Assembly (NCBI RefSeq): GCF_001650875.1
Contig: NZ_LXYI01000089.1
Span: 62,001 to 126,000, forward strand
Direction: 5' to 3'
Length of the DNA stretch: 64,000 nt
From: Sulfitobacter sp. EhC04
GTDB lineage: Bacteria > Pseudomonadota > Alphaproteobacteria > Rhodobacterales > Rhodobacteraceae
Shown: positions 19,302 to 28,596 of the stretch, piece by piece
Layout: every line of letters starts with the position of its first letter
Numbering within the stretch: position 1 is the first letter of the stretch
Program-made: the position numbers and the translations under genes
Notes under the pieces: generated by a model
What the model saw: only the letters and a program-made list of their open reading frames with translations
The model's database searches: none
Told to the model about the DNA's origin: nothing

Positions 19302-20035
19302 GCACAGGACCCAAGACCGGAGGCTTTGTTCCGCGCGACCGCGGGTGGCAACCCGACGCGCTGACGCCGCCCTACAAAACCAGCGTCAAGCGCAGCCCGC
19401 AGGCGGCGTTGCTGTCTTTTCCCACCACGCTCAGCGAAGAGACGTCGCCGGTGTTCGGGCATGGTATGCTTGGGGAACTCGACAACGACCTGATCCTGAA
19501 TTACGCCCAGCCGGGGCAAAGTGCGATTGGCCCCCGGATCATTGTCCATGGTCGGGTGCTGGATGAAATGGGCCGCCCCGTGCCGGGTGCTTTGCTGGAA
19601 TTCTGGCAGGCCAACGCCGGGGGGCGTTATCGGCACAAAAAGGAAAAATACCTGGCACCGCTTGACCCGAATTTTGGCGGGTGCGGGCGCGCGATCACGG
19701 GCGAGGATGGGTCCTATGAATTCCGCACCGTGATGCCGGGGCCTTATCCCTGGCCTAACGGGATGAACGACTGGCGCCCGGCGCATATTCACTTTTCGGT
19801 CTTTGGCCACGGCTTTGCCCAGCGCCTGATCACCCAGATGTATTTCGAGGGCGATCCGTTGATCCCCCTGTGCCCGATTGTCGGCGTGTTGAAATCGCAG
19901 GAAGCGATTGACCAGCTGACCGCCCCGATGGACATGAACCGGACCGTCCCTATGGATGCGCGGGCCTACAAGTTCGACATCGTGCTGCGCGGTCGGCGGC
20001 AAACCTATTTCGAAAACCGGGTGGAGGGACTTTGA
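19298..20035 (+). CDS. pcaH: protocatechuate 3,4-dioxygenase beta subunit
   Basis: Iron-binding subunit of the intradiol dioxygenase that opens protocatechuate to beta-carboxymuconate. Fe(III) ligands are recognisable as Tyr in GPYPWPNG and the His pair in [11 protein letters not shown]. The N-terminal intradiol sheet includes [20 protein letters not shown]. Length 245 residues. It overlaps pcaC upstream and pcaG downstream by 4 bases each, giving stoichiometric translation of the heterodimer. Confidence 0.96.
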   Translation: MSTGPKTGGFVPRDRGWQPDALTPPYKTSVKRSPQAALLSFPTTLSEETSPVFGHGMLGELDNDLILNYAQPGQSAIGPRIIVHGRVLDEMGRPVPGALLEFWQANAGGRYRHKKEKYLAPLDPNFGGCGRAITGEDGSYEFRTVMPGPYPWPNGMNDWRPAHIHFSVFGHGFAQRLITQMYFEGDPLIPLCPIVGVLKSQEAIDQLTAPMDMNRTVPMDARAYKFDIVLRGRRQTYFENRVEGL

Positions 20036-20652
20036 CCATGGTACAGATACTCGACTACCTCAGGGAAAGCCCCAGTCAGACGGCAGGCCCCTATGTGCAT
20101 ATCGGCTGCACGCCGAATTTCACCGGGATCGAGGTTTACGGCGGCGATCTGGGGACAGCGATGAAGACCGGCCCGGTCCAGGGGCAGGAGATCGTGATCA
20201 AGGGAACGGTTTTCGACGGCACCGGCACGCCGCTGCGCGATGCGATGATCGAAATCTGGCAGCCCGATGCCGCGGGGCTGTTTGCCTCTGCCAATGAAAC
20301 GCGCGGCACGCCTGATCCGAACTTTACCGGCTGGGGTCGGTCACCCGGCGATATGGAAACCGGAGAGTTCACCTTTGAAACGGTCAAACCGGGCGCGGTG
20401 CCGATGCCGGACGGGCGCATGCAGGCCCCGCATATCACGGCCTGGATTGTCGCACGGGGCATCAACATCGGCCTGCACACGCGGATCTACTTTGAGGATG
20501 AGGCAGAGGCGAACGCCAAGGACCCTCTGCTGAGCGGGATTGAGCACCAGAACCGCGTGCCGACACTGCTTGCCAGGAAAGAAGGTGAGGGTCAGTATCG
20601 TTTCGACATCCATCTGCAAGGGCCGAACGAGACCATATTTCTAGATATTTGA
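20032..20652 (+). CDS. pcaG: protocatechuate 3,4-dioxygenase alpha subunit
   Basis: Structural partner of PcaH in the dioxygenase. It has the same intradiol fold ([12 protein letters not shown] at the N-terminus, [18 protein letters not shown]) but lacks the HIH iron ligands, as expected for alpha. Length 206 residues. The start may be 20032 or the ATG at 20038 (MVQILDYL). It overlaps pcaH and is followed 9 bases later by the BKACE gene. Confidence 0.95.
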   Translation: MTMVQILDYLRESPSQTAGPYVHIGCTPNFTGIEVYGGDLGTAMKTGPVQGQEIVIKGTVFDGTGTPLRDAMIEIWQPDAAGLFASANETRGTPDPNFTGWGRSPGDMETGEFTFETVKPGAVPMPDGRMQAPHITAWIVARGINIGLHTRIYFEDEAEANAKDPLLSGIEHQNRVPTLLARKEGEGQYRFDIHLQGPNETIFLDI

Positions 20653-20661
20653 GGCAATGAC

Positions 20662-21498
20662 ATGACCAAACCCTGCATCATCTGCGTGGCGATCACCGGA
20701 TCGGTCCCGACCAAGGCTGACAATCCGGCGGTGCCCGTGACCATCACCGAACAGGTGGAAAGCACCCAGGCGGCTTTTGAGGCGGGGGCCACCATCGCGC
20801 ATTGCCATGTGCGCAATGACGATGAAACACCAACCAGTGACCCCGACAAATTTGCAGCATTGAAGGAAGGGCTGGAAAAGCATTGCCCCGGCATGATCGT
20901 GCAGCTTTCGACCGGAGGGCGCTCCGGTGCCGGGCAGGCGCGGGGCGGCATGCTGCCCCTGCGCCCGGACATGGCGTCGCTCTCGGTCGGATCGAACAAC
21001 TTTCCCACCCGCGTTTACGAGAACCCGCCAGACCTGGTGGATTGGCTTGCAGCGGAAATGATCACCCATGACGTCAAGCCCGAGATCGAGGCATTTGACC
21101 TCAGCCACATCCTGAAGGCCGCCGAAATGCACAAGAAGGGCCAGATCAAGGATACGCCCTATGTTCAGTTCGTGATGGGGGTGAAGAACGCGATGCCCGC
21201 CGCCCGCGAGGTGTTCGATTTCTATCTCAAGACCGTCAAGCGGCTGTTTGGCGAAGATGCGGCGTGGTGCGCTGCCGGGATCGGTGCGAACCAGGTCATT
21301 CTGAACGACTGGGCCATCTCAAACGGGGGTCATGCGCGCACCGGACTGGAAGACAACGTGCGTTTTGATCGTGACACCCTCGCGCCATCGAATGCCGCAT
21401 TGGTCAAACGCACTGTGGAAGTCTGCGACAAGTATGAACGCCCCGTCGCCACCTGGCAGGAAGCGCGAGAGTTGCTGGGGTTGCGCCCCGTCCTCTGA
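20662..21498 (+). CDS. DUF849 / BKACE-family beta-keto acid cleavage enzyme
   Basis: Zinc-dependent TIM-barrel enzyme that condenses a beta-keto acid with acetyl-CoA and cleaves it to acetoacetate plus a new acyl-CoA. The metal motif is AHCHVRND near residue 47. STGGRSGAGQARGGML and the C-terminal GLEDNVRFDRDTLA are family features. Length 278 residues. It lies directly behind pcaG in the same operon, so its likely substrate is beta-ketoadipate, yielding succinyl-CoA and acetoacetate. That is inference from context. It occupies the slot where pcaB often sits. Confidence 0.88.
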   Translation: MTKPCIICVAITGSVPTKADNPAVPVTITEQVESTQAAFEAGATIAHCHVRNDDETPTSDPDKFAALKEGLEKHCPGMIVQLSTGGRSGAGQARGGMLPLRPDMASLSVGSNNFPTRVYENPPDLVDWLAAEMITHDVKPEIEAFDLSHILKAAEMHKKGQIKDTPYVQFVMGVKNAMPAAREVFDFYLKTVKRLFGEDAAWCAAGIGANQVILNDWAISNGGHARTGLEDNVRFDRDTLAPSNAALVKRTVEVCDKYERPVATWQEARELLGLRPVL

Positions 21499-21646
21499 CC
21501 GCAACAGGGTAGATGGTTCTTTCAAGTTCTGCCCAGGCCGCATTAACATCCAAGAGATACCTTGCGAACCTGAATCATGTGCGGCTAGATCAGAGTTCCA
21601 AAAACAGGGCTCGGGCTGAAACGCCGGTGCAAAACGGGGGGATGTG

Positions 21647-22369
21647 ATGGACAAGGTTGCCGTGGTGACAGGTGCAGCAGGTGGCATGGGGCGGGCCATT
21701 GTCAGCCAATTGCTGACTGACGGTTATCATGTTGTCGGGTTGGATGTGGACGCGGCAAGCCTGAAGGGCATGGCAACCGATGGCTTTGATGGGATCGTGA
21801 CGGACCTGATGGATGCGGCATCCATCAACGATGCCTTTTCAGAAATCCAAGCGCGGTATCAGGGTGTCGATGCCCTTGTTAATAATGCCGGGACTTGTTT
21901 CATGTCCGAATTCCCCGATATTCCCGCGGCCGAGTTCGAAAAGCAGATGGCGTTGAATTTTTCCGGTGCGTTCCACTGTTGTCAGGCTGCAATCAAGCTG
22001 ATGAAGGGGCGCGATGGGGTGCGCAAGATCGTCAATATCTCGTCCAACGGCGCGTATAACTTCGATGCTTTTGACCCGCCTCACTATCGGGCGTCCAAGG
22101 CCGCACTGGATACTTTGACAAAAGATCTCGCCCGGCGTTACGCGACCGAAAAGATTGCGGTAAACTCCATTGCGCCAGCGATGACAGAAACGCCCTTGTT
22201 CGATGTGGTCAGCAAGGAAGTTCTGGCCAAAGCGATTTCGCAAATGCCTCATGGCCGCGCCATGCAGCCTGCCGAAATTGCGGCATGGGTAGGGTTCCTG
22301 ATTTCACCTGCCGGGGATGTCTCCAGCGGCAATGTGATTATACTGAATCAGGGTCGAGACGTCCGATAG
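21647..22369 (+). CDS. SDR-family NAD(P)-dependent oxidoreductase
   Basis: Classical short-chain dehydrogenase of about 240 residues. The cofactor motif TGAAGGMG is at residues 8-15, NNAG is present and the catalytic Tyr/Lys lie in HYRASKAAL. I chose ATG 21647 over the adjacent GTG 21644 because GGGGGGATGTG precedes it. There is a 148-bp gap to the BKACE gene with no feature I can name, so it may have its own promoter. Substrate unknown. Confidence 0.85.
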   Translation: MDKVAVVTGAAGGMGRAIVSQLLTDGYHVVGLDVDAASLKGMATDGFDGIVTDLMDAASINDAFSEIQARYQGVDALVNNAGTCFMSEFPDIPAAEFEKQMALNFSGAFHCCQAAIKLMKGRDGVRKIVNISSNGAYNFDAFDPPHYRASKAALDTLTKDLARRYATEKIAVNSIAPAMTETPLFDVVSKEVLAKAISQMPHGRAMQPAEIAAWVGFLISPAGDVSSGNVIILNQGRDVR

Positions 22370-22372
22370 GGT

Positions 22373-23131
22373 CTACTCGAACCATTCAGGAGCCTTGCGC
22401 AGGTCCGGCCATTGTTCGGGGCTGTGGCCATAGATCACCAGCGCGTCCCGTTCATGCGCCAGTTGCATCAGCCGGTCGCCCTGCAAGATGGCCTGATCCA
22501 CGTCCCATGATCCCGCAAACTTCTCGTCTATTTCCGACGCCCGGCTGATCGCGTCGGATGTCAGCAGGACCCAGCCGGTCTTGGGAAGGTCGACAAGAAA
22601 GGCCAGCTGCCCCGGCGCATGGCCCGGACAGTGCAGCACGTCGAATCCCGGCCCCAGAAGGAAGTCATTGCTCACCAGCCGGTAATCGCGATCCGGCCAT
22701 TCCATCGCCTGTTTACCCGACCAATACAGCGGCCTTGGCAGGCTGCGTTCGGCGGCAGAAATCAGGATCGGCGCCTGCGGATATCCCGCCATGTCGCCGA
22801 CATGGTCGATATGCGTGTGGCTCTGGATCATCAGGGTGACGTCCGACTTCTGAAGCCCCAGCAAGCCCAGTTGCGGGCCGGGCATGTTTTGCGGTGTCAC
22901 GGACAGGACACGGCCGAAACTGCCCAGTTCATCCTCGCGCGTCGCCGCCTCGGCGTCCTGCGCGTATTTCTGTGGGAATCCGGTGTCGATCAAAACCACT
23001 TCATCGGCGTCGGTCTCAATGACATAGCCGCATATTCCGATGGTCCGGGGGCCTGCGTGTACTTCGAACAGGCCGTAATCCAATACGGCCAGACGTTTCG
23101 GTTTGCCCTTGAGCGTGATCTGGTTTTCCAT
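22373..23131 (-). CDS. MBL-fold metallohydrolase, N-acyl-homoserine-lactonase-like
   Basis: Metallo-beta-lactamase-fold hydrolase of 252 residues. The metal motif HTHIDH covers residues 105-110, followed by the HCPGHAPGQLAFLV region, where another His is a metal ligand. Overall layout resembles the lactonase (AiiA/AttM) branch of the superfamily, but lactonase activity on acyl-homoserine lactones is only a possibility. ATG 23131 (MENQITLKG) is taken. It is divergent from the neighbouring aminotransferase with a gap of only 25 bp. Confidence 0.78.
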   Translation of the reverse strand: MENQITLKGKPKRLAVLDYGLFEVHAGPRTIGICGYVIETDADEVVLIDTGFPQKYAQDAEAATREDELGSFGRVLSVTPQNMPGPQLGLLGLQKSDVTLMIQSHTHIDHVGDMAGYPQAPILISAAERSLPRPLYWSGKQAMEWPDRDYRLVSNDFLLGPGFDVLHCPGHAPGQLAFLVDLPKTGWVLLTSDAISRASEIDEKFAGSWDVDQAILQGDRLMQLAHERDALVIYGHSPEQWPDLRKAPEWFE

Positions 23132-23156
23132 GTCCCCGATTAACCGGGGGGATCGC

Positions 23157-24293
23157 ATGAAAGTCAAGATTCACACTTTATTCCAATATCTTCTTGAAAC
23201 GACCGATGCCGAGCCTGAAGCCATCGTCGGTTTTTCGCTGTCAGGTTCTCCGGTGTTGGGAGATTACCTTGACGCGATTGACCCAAGCCTATCGCTGGAC
23301 TGGAACAATCGCGATTTCAAAGGTCTGCCCGAACTGCGGGCGCATGTGCTGCAACAGGCCGGTTTGAAGAACCAGTGCAAGATTGAGGACGTGCTGATCA
23401 CCGGTGGCGCGGCAGAGGCGAATTTCCTCGCGATCATGCAGCTTTTGCAGCCCGGCGACGAGATCGTCATCGAAACACCGGGCTGGCCGCAGGCGGAAGT
23501 GTTGGCGAAGGCGATCGGCGCAAAGATCAAGAAGATCGAGCGGCTTGAAAGCGAAGGGTGGCATCTGCCCCTGGACCGGCTGCGCGATGCGGTGACGTCA
23601 CAGACCCGCATGATCTTTGTCACCAATCCGAACAATCCGACGGGGGATTTGCTGTCTGCTGATGAGGTACAGGAACTGGTTTCCATGGCAAGCAGCGCCG
23701 GGGCATGGCTGCTGATCGACGAGGTTTATGCAGGTCTTGAATGGGACGGCCCGCGCGCGCCATCTGTCGCGGGCATCTATGATCGGGGCATTACCACCGG
23801 GTCGGTCAGCAAGGCGCTGGGCCTGCAGGGGTTGCGGACGGGCTGGATGATTTGCCAGGACCCTGACGCGATCATGAATGCGGTGATCCTGCGGGAAAAC
23901 AGCTCGGAAATCATGAATGTCATGGGCGAGATCATCGCAGAAATCGCGCTGAGACCAGAGCGATACCTGCCTGCGATGGAAAAGGCCCGGTCCGAAGGCA
24001 TGGCCAATCTGGCGGAAATGAACGCCTGGATCGATTCGCAGCCGGGACTTACCTGGGTCGCGCCGCGCGCAGGTCTTATTGGGCTGGCGCGCCTGCCCAA
24101 TGGCATGGACAGCGATGTCTTTGCACGCAAGCTTCTGGCCGACCCATATCGTACGTTTCTGCTGCCTGGCAGTGCATATGACCAACCAAACCACATTCGG
24201 CTGGGTGTCGGTGGTGGTGCCGCCGTGAATTTGCGCAAAGGGCTCGACCGGGTCAGTGTAGCCTTGCGGGAATCGGTTTCCGAATCCGGATGA
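23157..24293 (+). CDS. class I/II PLP-dependent aminotransferase
   Basis: Fold-type I aminotransferase of 378 residues. The PLP Schiff-base lysine is K219 in TGSVSKALGLQGLRTGW, with NPNNPTGDLL at 158-166 and LIDEVYAGLEW upstream of it. ATG 23157 follows GGGGGGATCGC, a good ribosome-binding site. The substrate is not evident. It neighbours a lactonase-like hydrolase and an SDR, which might form a small catabolic module, though there is no overlap proving it. Confidence 0.85.
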   Translation: MKVKIHTLFQYLLETTDAEPEAIVGFSLSGSPVLGDYLDAIDPSLSLDWNNRDFKGLPELRAHVLQQAGLKNQCKIEDVLITGGAAEANFLAIMQLLQPGDEIVIETPGWPQAEVLAKAIGAKIKKIERLESEGWHLPLDRLRDAVTSQTRMIFVTNPNNPTGDLLSADEVQELVSMASSAGAWLLIDEVYAGLEWDGPRAPSVAGIYDRGITTGSVSKALGLQGLRTGWMICQDPDAIMNAVILRENSSEIMNVMGEIIAEIALRPERYLPAMEKARSEGMANLAEMNAWIDSQPGLTWVAPRAGLIGLARLPNGMDSDVFARKLLADPYRTFLLPGSAYDQPNHIRLGVGGGAAVNLRKGLDRVSVALRESVSESG

Positions 24294-24547
24294 ATTCTGT
24301 TTTCGGGTCCGGTCATTCCTGTGCATTGGTTCAAGTATTTTTCTAGCAAACCTGGGGATAAACGCTCATCTGATTGGACAATGAGCAATGAACTGCTAAA
24401 AACTTGGTCTTTACCCGGCGGCTGACGATTTTTTGACAGCACGCCATAGACCTCACTTTTCTAGTGAATTAAAGAGTGAGCGTAACCAGTCCCTTTTGTG
24501 AACATAACTTTTTATCTACGATATTAAATACTTGCGAGGAAACCGAA
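24294..24547. other. 254-bp intergenic region before the glycan locus
   Basis: AT-rich compared with its surroundings and presumably holds the promoter of the large glycosyltransferase gene. I see no tRNA, terminator hairpin or defined operator. The frame of the downstream gene stays open back to 24476, but residues upstream of ATG 24548 look unlike protein family sequence. Confidence 0.5.
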
Positions 24548-27500
24548 ATGGCTTCTGCAGACACGGACAAGGCGATCCTTGAGAAATCCGGACTATTTGA
24601 TCCGGACTGGTATCGTCGTCAGTACCCTGACGTAGAAATACTGGGCATGGACCCGCTTGAGCACTTTCTCTGGCTTGGGGGCCGACTGTTGCGGAACCCA
24701 GGGCCGAGGTTCAATTCTGAATATTATGTGAATACGCACAGCGATGTTGCGCGCAAGAACTACAATCCGGTGCTTCACTATATCCGGTACGGGCGCGCTG
24801 AAGGGCGCCGCACCGCCGAGGTTGCAGCGCCGCGCCTGAATCAGGCCGAAGAAATCGTGCGTGACGGCGTGAAACGCCTTGCCGGTGGGGTTGCCGCACG
24901 TCCCGGTCGGCCCACAGTGATGTTGTGCAGCCATGTTGCGGGAAAAAACCTTTTTGGTGGTGAACGCAGCTTTATCGACATGATAGATGGGCTGAATGCG
25001 CTGGACTACAATGTCATCGTGACCGTGCCGGGGCATGGCAACCCCGATTACTTCCGGACATTGCGCAAGAAGTCCTTTGCCACTTATGTTTTCCGATATG
25101 GCTGGTGGCGCAAGGGGCAGTCTGTCGGCGACCACGCAGTCACCGACTTTGCCTGTATCATTCAGGATGAAGGCGTGGATGTTGTCCACACCAACACCAT
25201 CGTCCTGCGGGAACCGCTGCTGGCCGCGCGGCGCATGGGTGTGCGCAGCATGATCCACGTGCGGGAGTTGATTCATCACGACGAGGCATTGCTGAACATG
25301 ATCGGCGAAAGCGCCGAACATATCGTTGATTGGATTTGGGATCACTGCGACCATGTGATCGCCAATTCCAAGGCGACTTTGAAAGGCTTTGCCAAGGATG
25401 GAAACACGCCGTCACTGGTTTACAATACCGCGGATTTTTCCGATCTGACCAAACTGGATCTGCCCAAGGCGGACGGGCCGATGCGTGTTGGGCTGATCAG
25501 TTCGAACCTGCCGAAGAAGGGCATCAGTGACTTTGCGGAAATCGCTCGAGTGCTTGCAAGAACCCACCCGGATGTGCAGTTCAAGCTGATCGGCCCGGAA
25601 ACCGAACACACCAATACCCTGATGGAGCAAGTCGCAGCCGGAAAGCTGCCAAAGTCGCTGAGCGTGGCTGGTTACCGCGACACGCCAGCCAAGGCCGTGG
25701 CCGAGGCGGATGTGATCCTGAACCTGTCGAACTTTCAGGAGAGTTTTGGCCGGACCGTGCTGGAAGGCATGGCTGCCGGGCGACCGACAGTCGTGTATCG
25801 CTATGGTGCCCCGCCCGAATTCGTGGATGAGGGGAAGACAGGTTTCATTGTACCGCTGGGTGATACAAATGCGGTGGCCGAACACCTGCGCCGGTTTGCC
25901 GATGACCGCGCCCTGATGCGGCGCATCGGAGAACAGGCAAAGGCTGACGTAACACGCCGGTTTGCGCGCAAGGTTTACGCCGAACAGATGCACGATGCCT
26001 ACAAGGCGCTGAATACCAAGGAAAACACACCGCCGAAGGTCACCTTGACGCCCCGTGCCGACATTGTTCCAACGCCGCGCGCAAAGCTCAAGGTCGCCTA
26101 TTTCTGCTGGCACTTCCCGGTGCCGTCGGAAACCTTCGTTCTGAACGAACTGCGCATTCTGCGTGAACAGGGTGTCGATGTGCGCGTGTTCTGCAAGCAG
26201 TCACCCTATCCGGATTTCAAGCCGGACTTCGACATCGAATGGGAACGGGTGACCGACCATCATCATCTCGCAAAGCGCCTGAAGGAAACGGATCGCACGA
26301 TTGTGCATGCGCATTTCGTCTTTCCCACTGTCACCAACATGGTCTGGCCTGCCTGCGAAGAGGCAAAAATCCCGTTCACCTGTATCGCCCATGCGCAGGA
26401 TATTTTCAGATACGGCAATGCGGCCGTTAACCGGATCGACGAATTTTCCCGGTCCCCGATGTGCCGCAAGGTCATAACCCTGTCGCAATTTCACATGCGC
26501 TATCTCGTGGATCAGGGCGTGCCGGAAGACAAGATCCTGATCAACTCGAACTGCGTCGATCCCGATCTGTTTGCGGCAGGCAAAGTCGAGGACCGAGCCA
26601 AACGGACCAAACGCAGTATCTGCGCCGTCACCCGCTTTGCCGAAAAGAAGGGGCTGGAACATCTGATCCGGGCTGGCAAGCTGTTGGAAGATGAAGGCAT
26701 CACCATCAACATCTACGGCTATGGCGAACTGGAAGACAGCTATCGCAAGCTGCTGGCTGAGCAGGAGATCGAGAACGTCCATTTGCACGGTCCCGTAAAG
26801 GGACGCGATGCGCTGATGCAGGTGTTCCGAGAGCATGATTTGTTTGCCTGTCCCAGTGTGCGTGCCGCCGATGGCGACATGGACGGTATCCCGACCACGC
26901 TGATGGAATCGATTGCTGCCGGATTGCCGGTCCTGACCACGGAAATTGCCGGGATTCCCGACCTTGTAACCGACAAGATCACCGGGTTGGTATGTGAGGC
27001 ACGTCCCGCAGAAATCGCGGCGCGGATCAGGTCCTTTTACAAGTGGCCTGACGGCATGGTCCAAAGCATGATTGAAACCGCCGAGGAACGACTGCGCCGC
27101 AACCACAATGGACCGTCTTTGGTGGAAAACCTGGTGCGGCTCTGGGCGAACGAGCGCGTTGATCTGCTGATCGTGAGCTGGAACAACCTTGCCGAGATCA
27201 CCGAAGTCACGCGTCGGCTGTTCAAGAACACCTCGATGCCGTTCCACCTGATCATCTGTGACAATGGCAGCAAGCCGGATGTGCTGACCTATCTGATGCG
27301 CCTGCATGCCGAGCATGACAATGTCACCTTGGTCCTGAATCGCGACAACGCGATGGTCGGACCCGGAACCAATATTTGCCTTGAAAACGGGCAATCCGAC
27401 TATGCGATCTATGTCTGCGGCAAGGAGGGTATGACAACCCGGCATGGTTGGGAAAAACCGTTCATCACCTACATGAATGCAAACCCCGACGTCGGCCTGG

Positions 27501-28432
27501 CTGGAACCTTGTGCCATTCGCCCACCTATCTTTATGGTCGTGACTATCCTATTGCGCAGTCGCTGTTCGACAAATTCCGCAACAAGCAGTTTGCCCATGA
27601 CAACCCGGACCGGATGTTCTTCCATGTTCAGGGCGGGTTCTTTGTGATGCGGCGGACGATGATCGACAAGATTGGCGGTTTTTCGGATGACGTGCCGCAC
27701 AACTCCACCGATGTCGAGTTTTCCTATTATGTCGAAAGCTGTGGGTGGAAGCTGGGTGAGGTGCCGGGGTTGATGGCGCTTTACAACAAGACGCGTCCGG
27801 GGCTTTTCCACCGCATTGACGAAAGCATGGGCGCCCTGCACCCCCCGATGCTTGAAGATTTGCGTGCGTTGGATTCGATTGCCAGCGGCGATGTGCATCA
27901 TTGCAACGCATGCGGCAAGCAGAGCACGAAATTCGATGACCTGGATGGCGCTGCCCGCTGCCCGCAATGTGGTGCATCACGGCGGGGCCGGAGCCTGCAC
28001 AGGGTCTTGGCCGAATCCACCTTGCTGTATCAGCGCCTGCCCGCGCTTGGCGTGAATGTGCCACAGGCGATATCTGAGTTTTGGGGCCACCAGTTCCAGG
28101 GGCGACGGATCGAGGTGGATGCATTTCTGGAGTTGCTGAAGTCAAAGGGCCGCACGGATTCCCCGGATGGCAGGCTGAGCTTTGTCATGATGAATGACGC
28201 ATTGGGCAGGGACCCGAAATCGGACGACCTGCTGCTAAAGGAAGCATCGCGCCTGCTGAAGACCGGCGGCTCATTCTTCCTTGCAGGCTGTTCTGAAAGT
28301 GACGCGCTGACGAAAAAATTCGCTGCGCAGAAACTTCAAAAGACCGGCGTGCGTAGGTATGCCAGCAAGGTCAGCCATCTGGACTGGCTGCCGATCCAGC
28401 TGTTCACCAAAATCGAAGGAACCCGAGCATAG
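24548..28432 (+). CDS. multi-domain glycosyltransferase (two GT4 domains, one GT2 domain, zinc-ribbon/methyltransferase-like tail)
   Basis: Giant cytoplasmic protein of 1,294 residues. Order: two short repeats of the FDxxWYxxxxPDV...GR type (about 15-90); a GT4 domain (about 115-490, with FGRTVLEGMAAGRPTV); a second GT4 (about 515-890, with GIPTTLMESIAAGLPVLTTE); a GT2 domain (about 900-1130, starting VDLLIVSWNN, with ICDNGS); then a CxxC...CxxC zinc ribbon (CNACGK, CPQCGA) and a degenerate methyltransferase-like tail ending RLLKTGGSFFLAG. ATG 24548 follows GCGAGGAAACC. It probably assembles a surface polysaccharide or glycoprotein glycan. It shares architecture with the facing gene at 31139-34624. 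Confidence 0.8.
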   Translation: MASADTDKAILEKSGLFDPDWYRRQYPDVEILGMDPLEHFLWLGGRLLRNPGPRFNSEYYVNTHSDVARKNYNPVLHYIRYGRAEGRRTAEVAAPRLNQAEEIVRDGVKRLAGGVAARPGRPTVMLCSHVAGKNLFGGERSFIDMIDGLNALDYNVIVTVPGHGNPDYFRTLRKKSFATYVFRYGWWRKGQSVGDHAVTDFACIIQDEGVDVVHTNTIVLREPLLAARRMGVRSMIHVRELIHHDEALLNMIGESAEHIVDWIWDHCDHVIANSKATLKGFAKDGNTPSLVYNTADFSDLTKLDLPKADGPMRVGLISSNLPKKGISDFAEIARVLARTHPDVQFKLIGPETEHTNTLMEQVAAGKLPKSLSVAGYRDTPAKAVAEADVILNLSNFQESFGRTVLEGMAAGRPTVVYRYGAPPEFVDEGKTGFIVPLGDTNAVAEHLRRFADDRALMRRIGEQAKADVTRRFARKVYAEQMHDAYKALNTKENTPPKVTLTPRADIVPTPRAKLKVAYFCWHFPVPSETFVLNELRILREQGVDVRVFCKQSPYPDFKPDFDIEWERVTDHHHLAKRLKETDRTIVHAHFVFPTVTNMVWPACEEAKIPFTCIAHAQDIFRYGNAAVNRIDEFSRSPMCRKVITLSQFHMRYLVDQGVPEDKILINSNCVDPDLFAAGKVEDRAKRTKRSICAVTRFAEKKGLEHLIRAGKLLEDEGITINIYGYGELEDSYRKLLAEQEIENVHLHGPVKGRDALMQVFREHDLFACPSVRAADGDMDGIPTTLMESIAAGLPVLTTEIAGIPDLVTDKITGLVCEARPAEIAARIRSFYKWPDGMVQSMIETAEERLRRNHNGPSLVENLVRLWANERVDLLIVSWNNLAEITEVTRRLFKNTSMPFHLIICDNGSKPDVLTYLMRLHAEHDNVTLVLNRDNAMVGPGTNICLENGQSDYAIYVCGKEGMTTRHGWEKPFITYMNANPDVGLAGTLCHSPTYLYGRDYPIAQSLFDKFRNKQFAHDNPDRMFFHVQGGFFVMRRTMIDKIGGFSDDVPHNSTDVEFSYYVESCGWKLGEVPGLMALYNKTRPGLFHRIDESMGALHPPMLEDLRALDSIASGDVHHCNACGKQSTKFDDLDGAARCPQCGASRRGRSLHRVLAESTLLYQRLPALGVNVPQAISEFWGHQFQGRRIEVDAFLELLKSKGRTDSPDGRLSFVMMNDALGRDPKSDDLLLKEASRLLKTGGSFFLAGCSESDALTKKFAAQKLQKTGVRRYASKVSHLDWLPIQLFTKIEGTRA

Positions 28433-28596
28433 CACCGCGCAGAGGATCAGGTGCAACGCGTCGGTCTTTTCATACAGAACATATAGGCCCTGCCGTTTGT
28501 CGGTGATAACAGGCCGATCATTGACATTGGAACTTAGGCACTGATCATCCGGCTTTAGGGCACTTCTTTGGTAATTCGGGAACTGGTAGACAGAAC

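Noticed and set aside
26201-27967. Long leftward open frame (588 codons) inside the first giant glycosyltransferase
   Set aside because: It is antisense to a well supported gene and has no family character; such frames are common in high-GC DNA.
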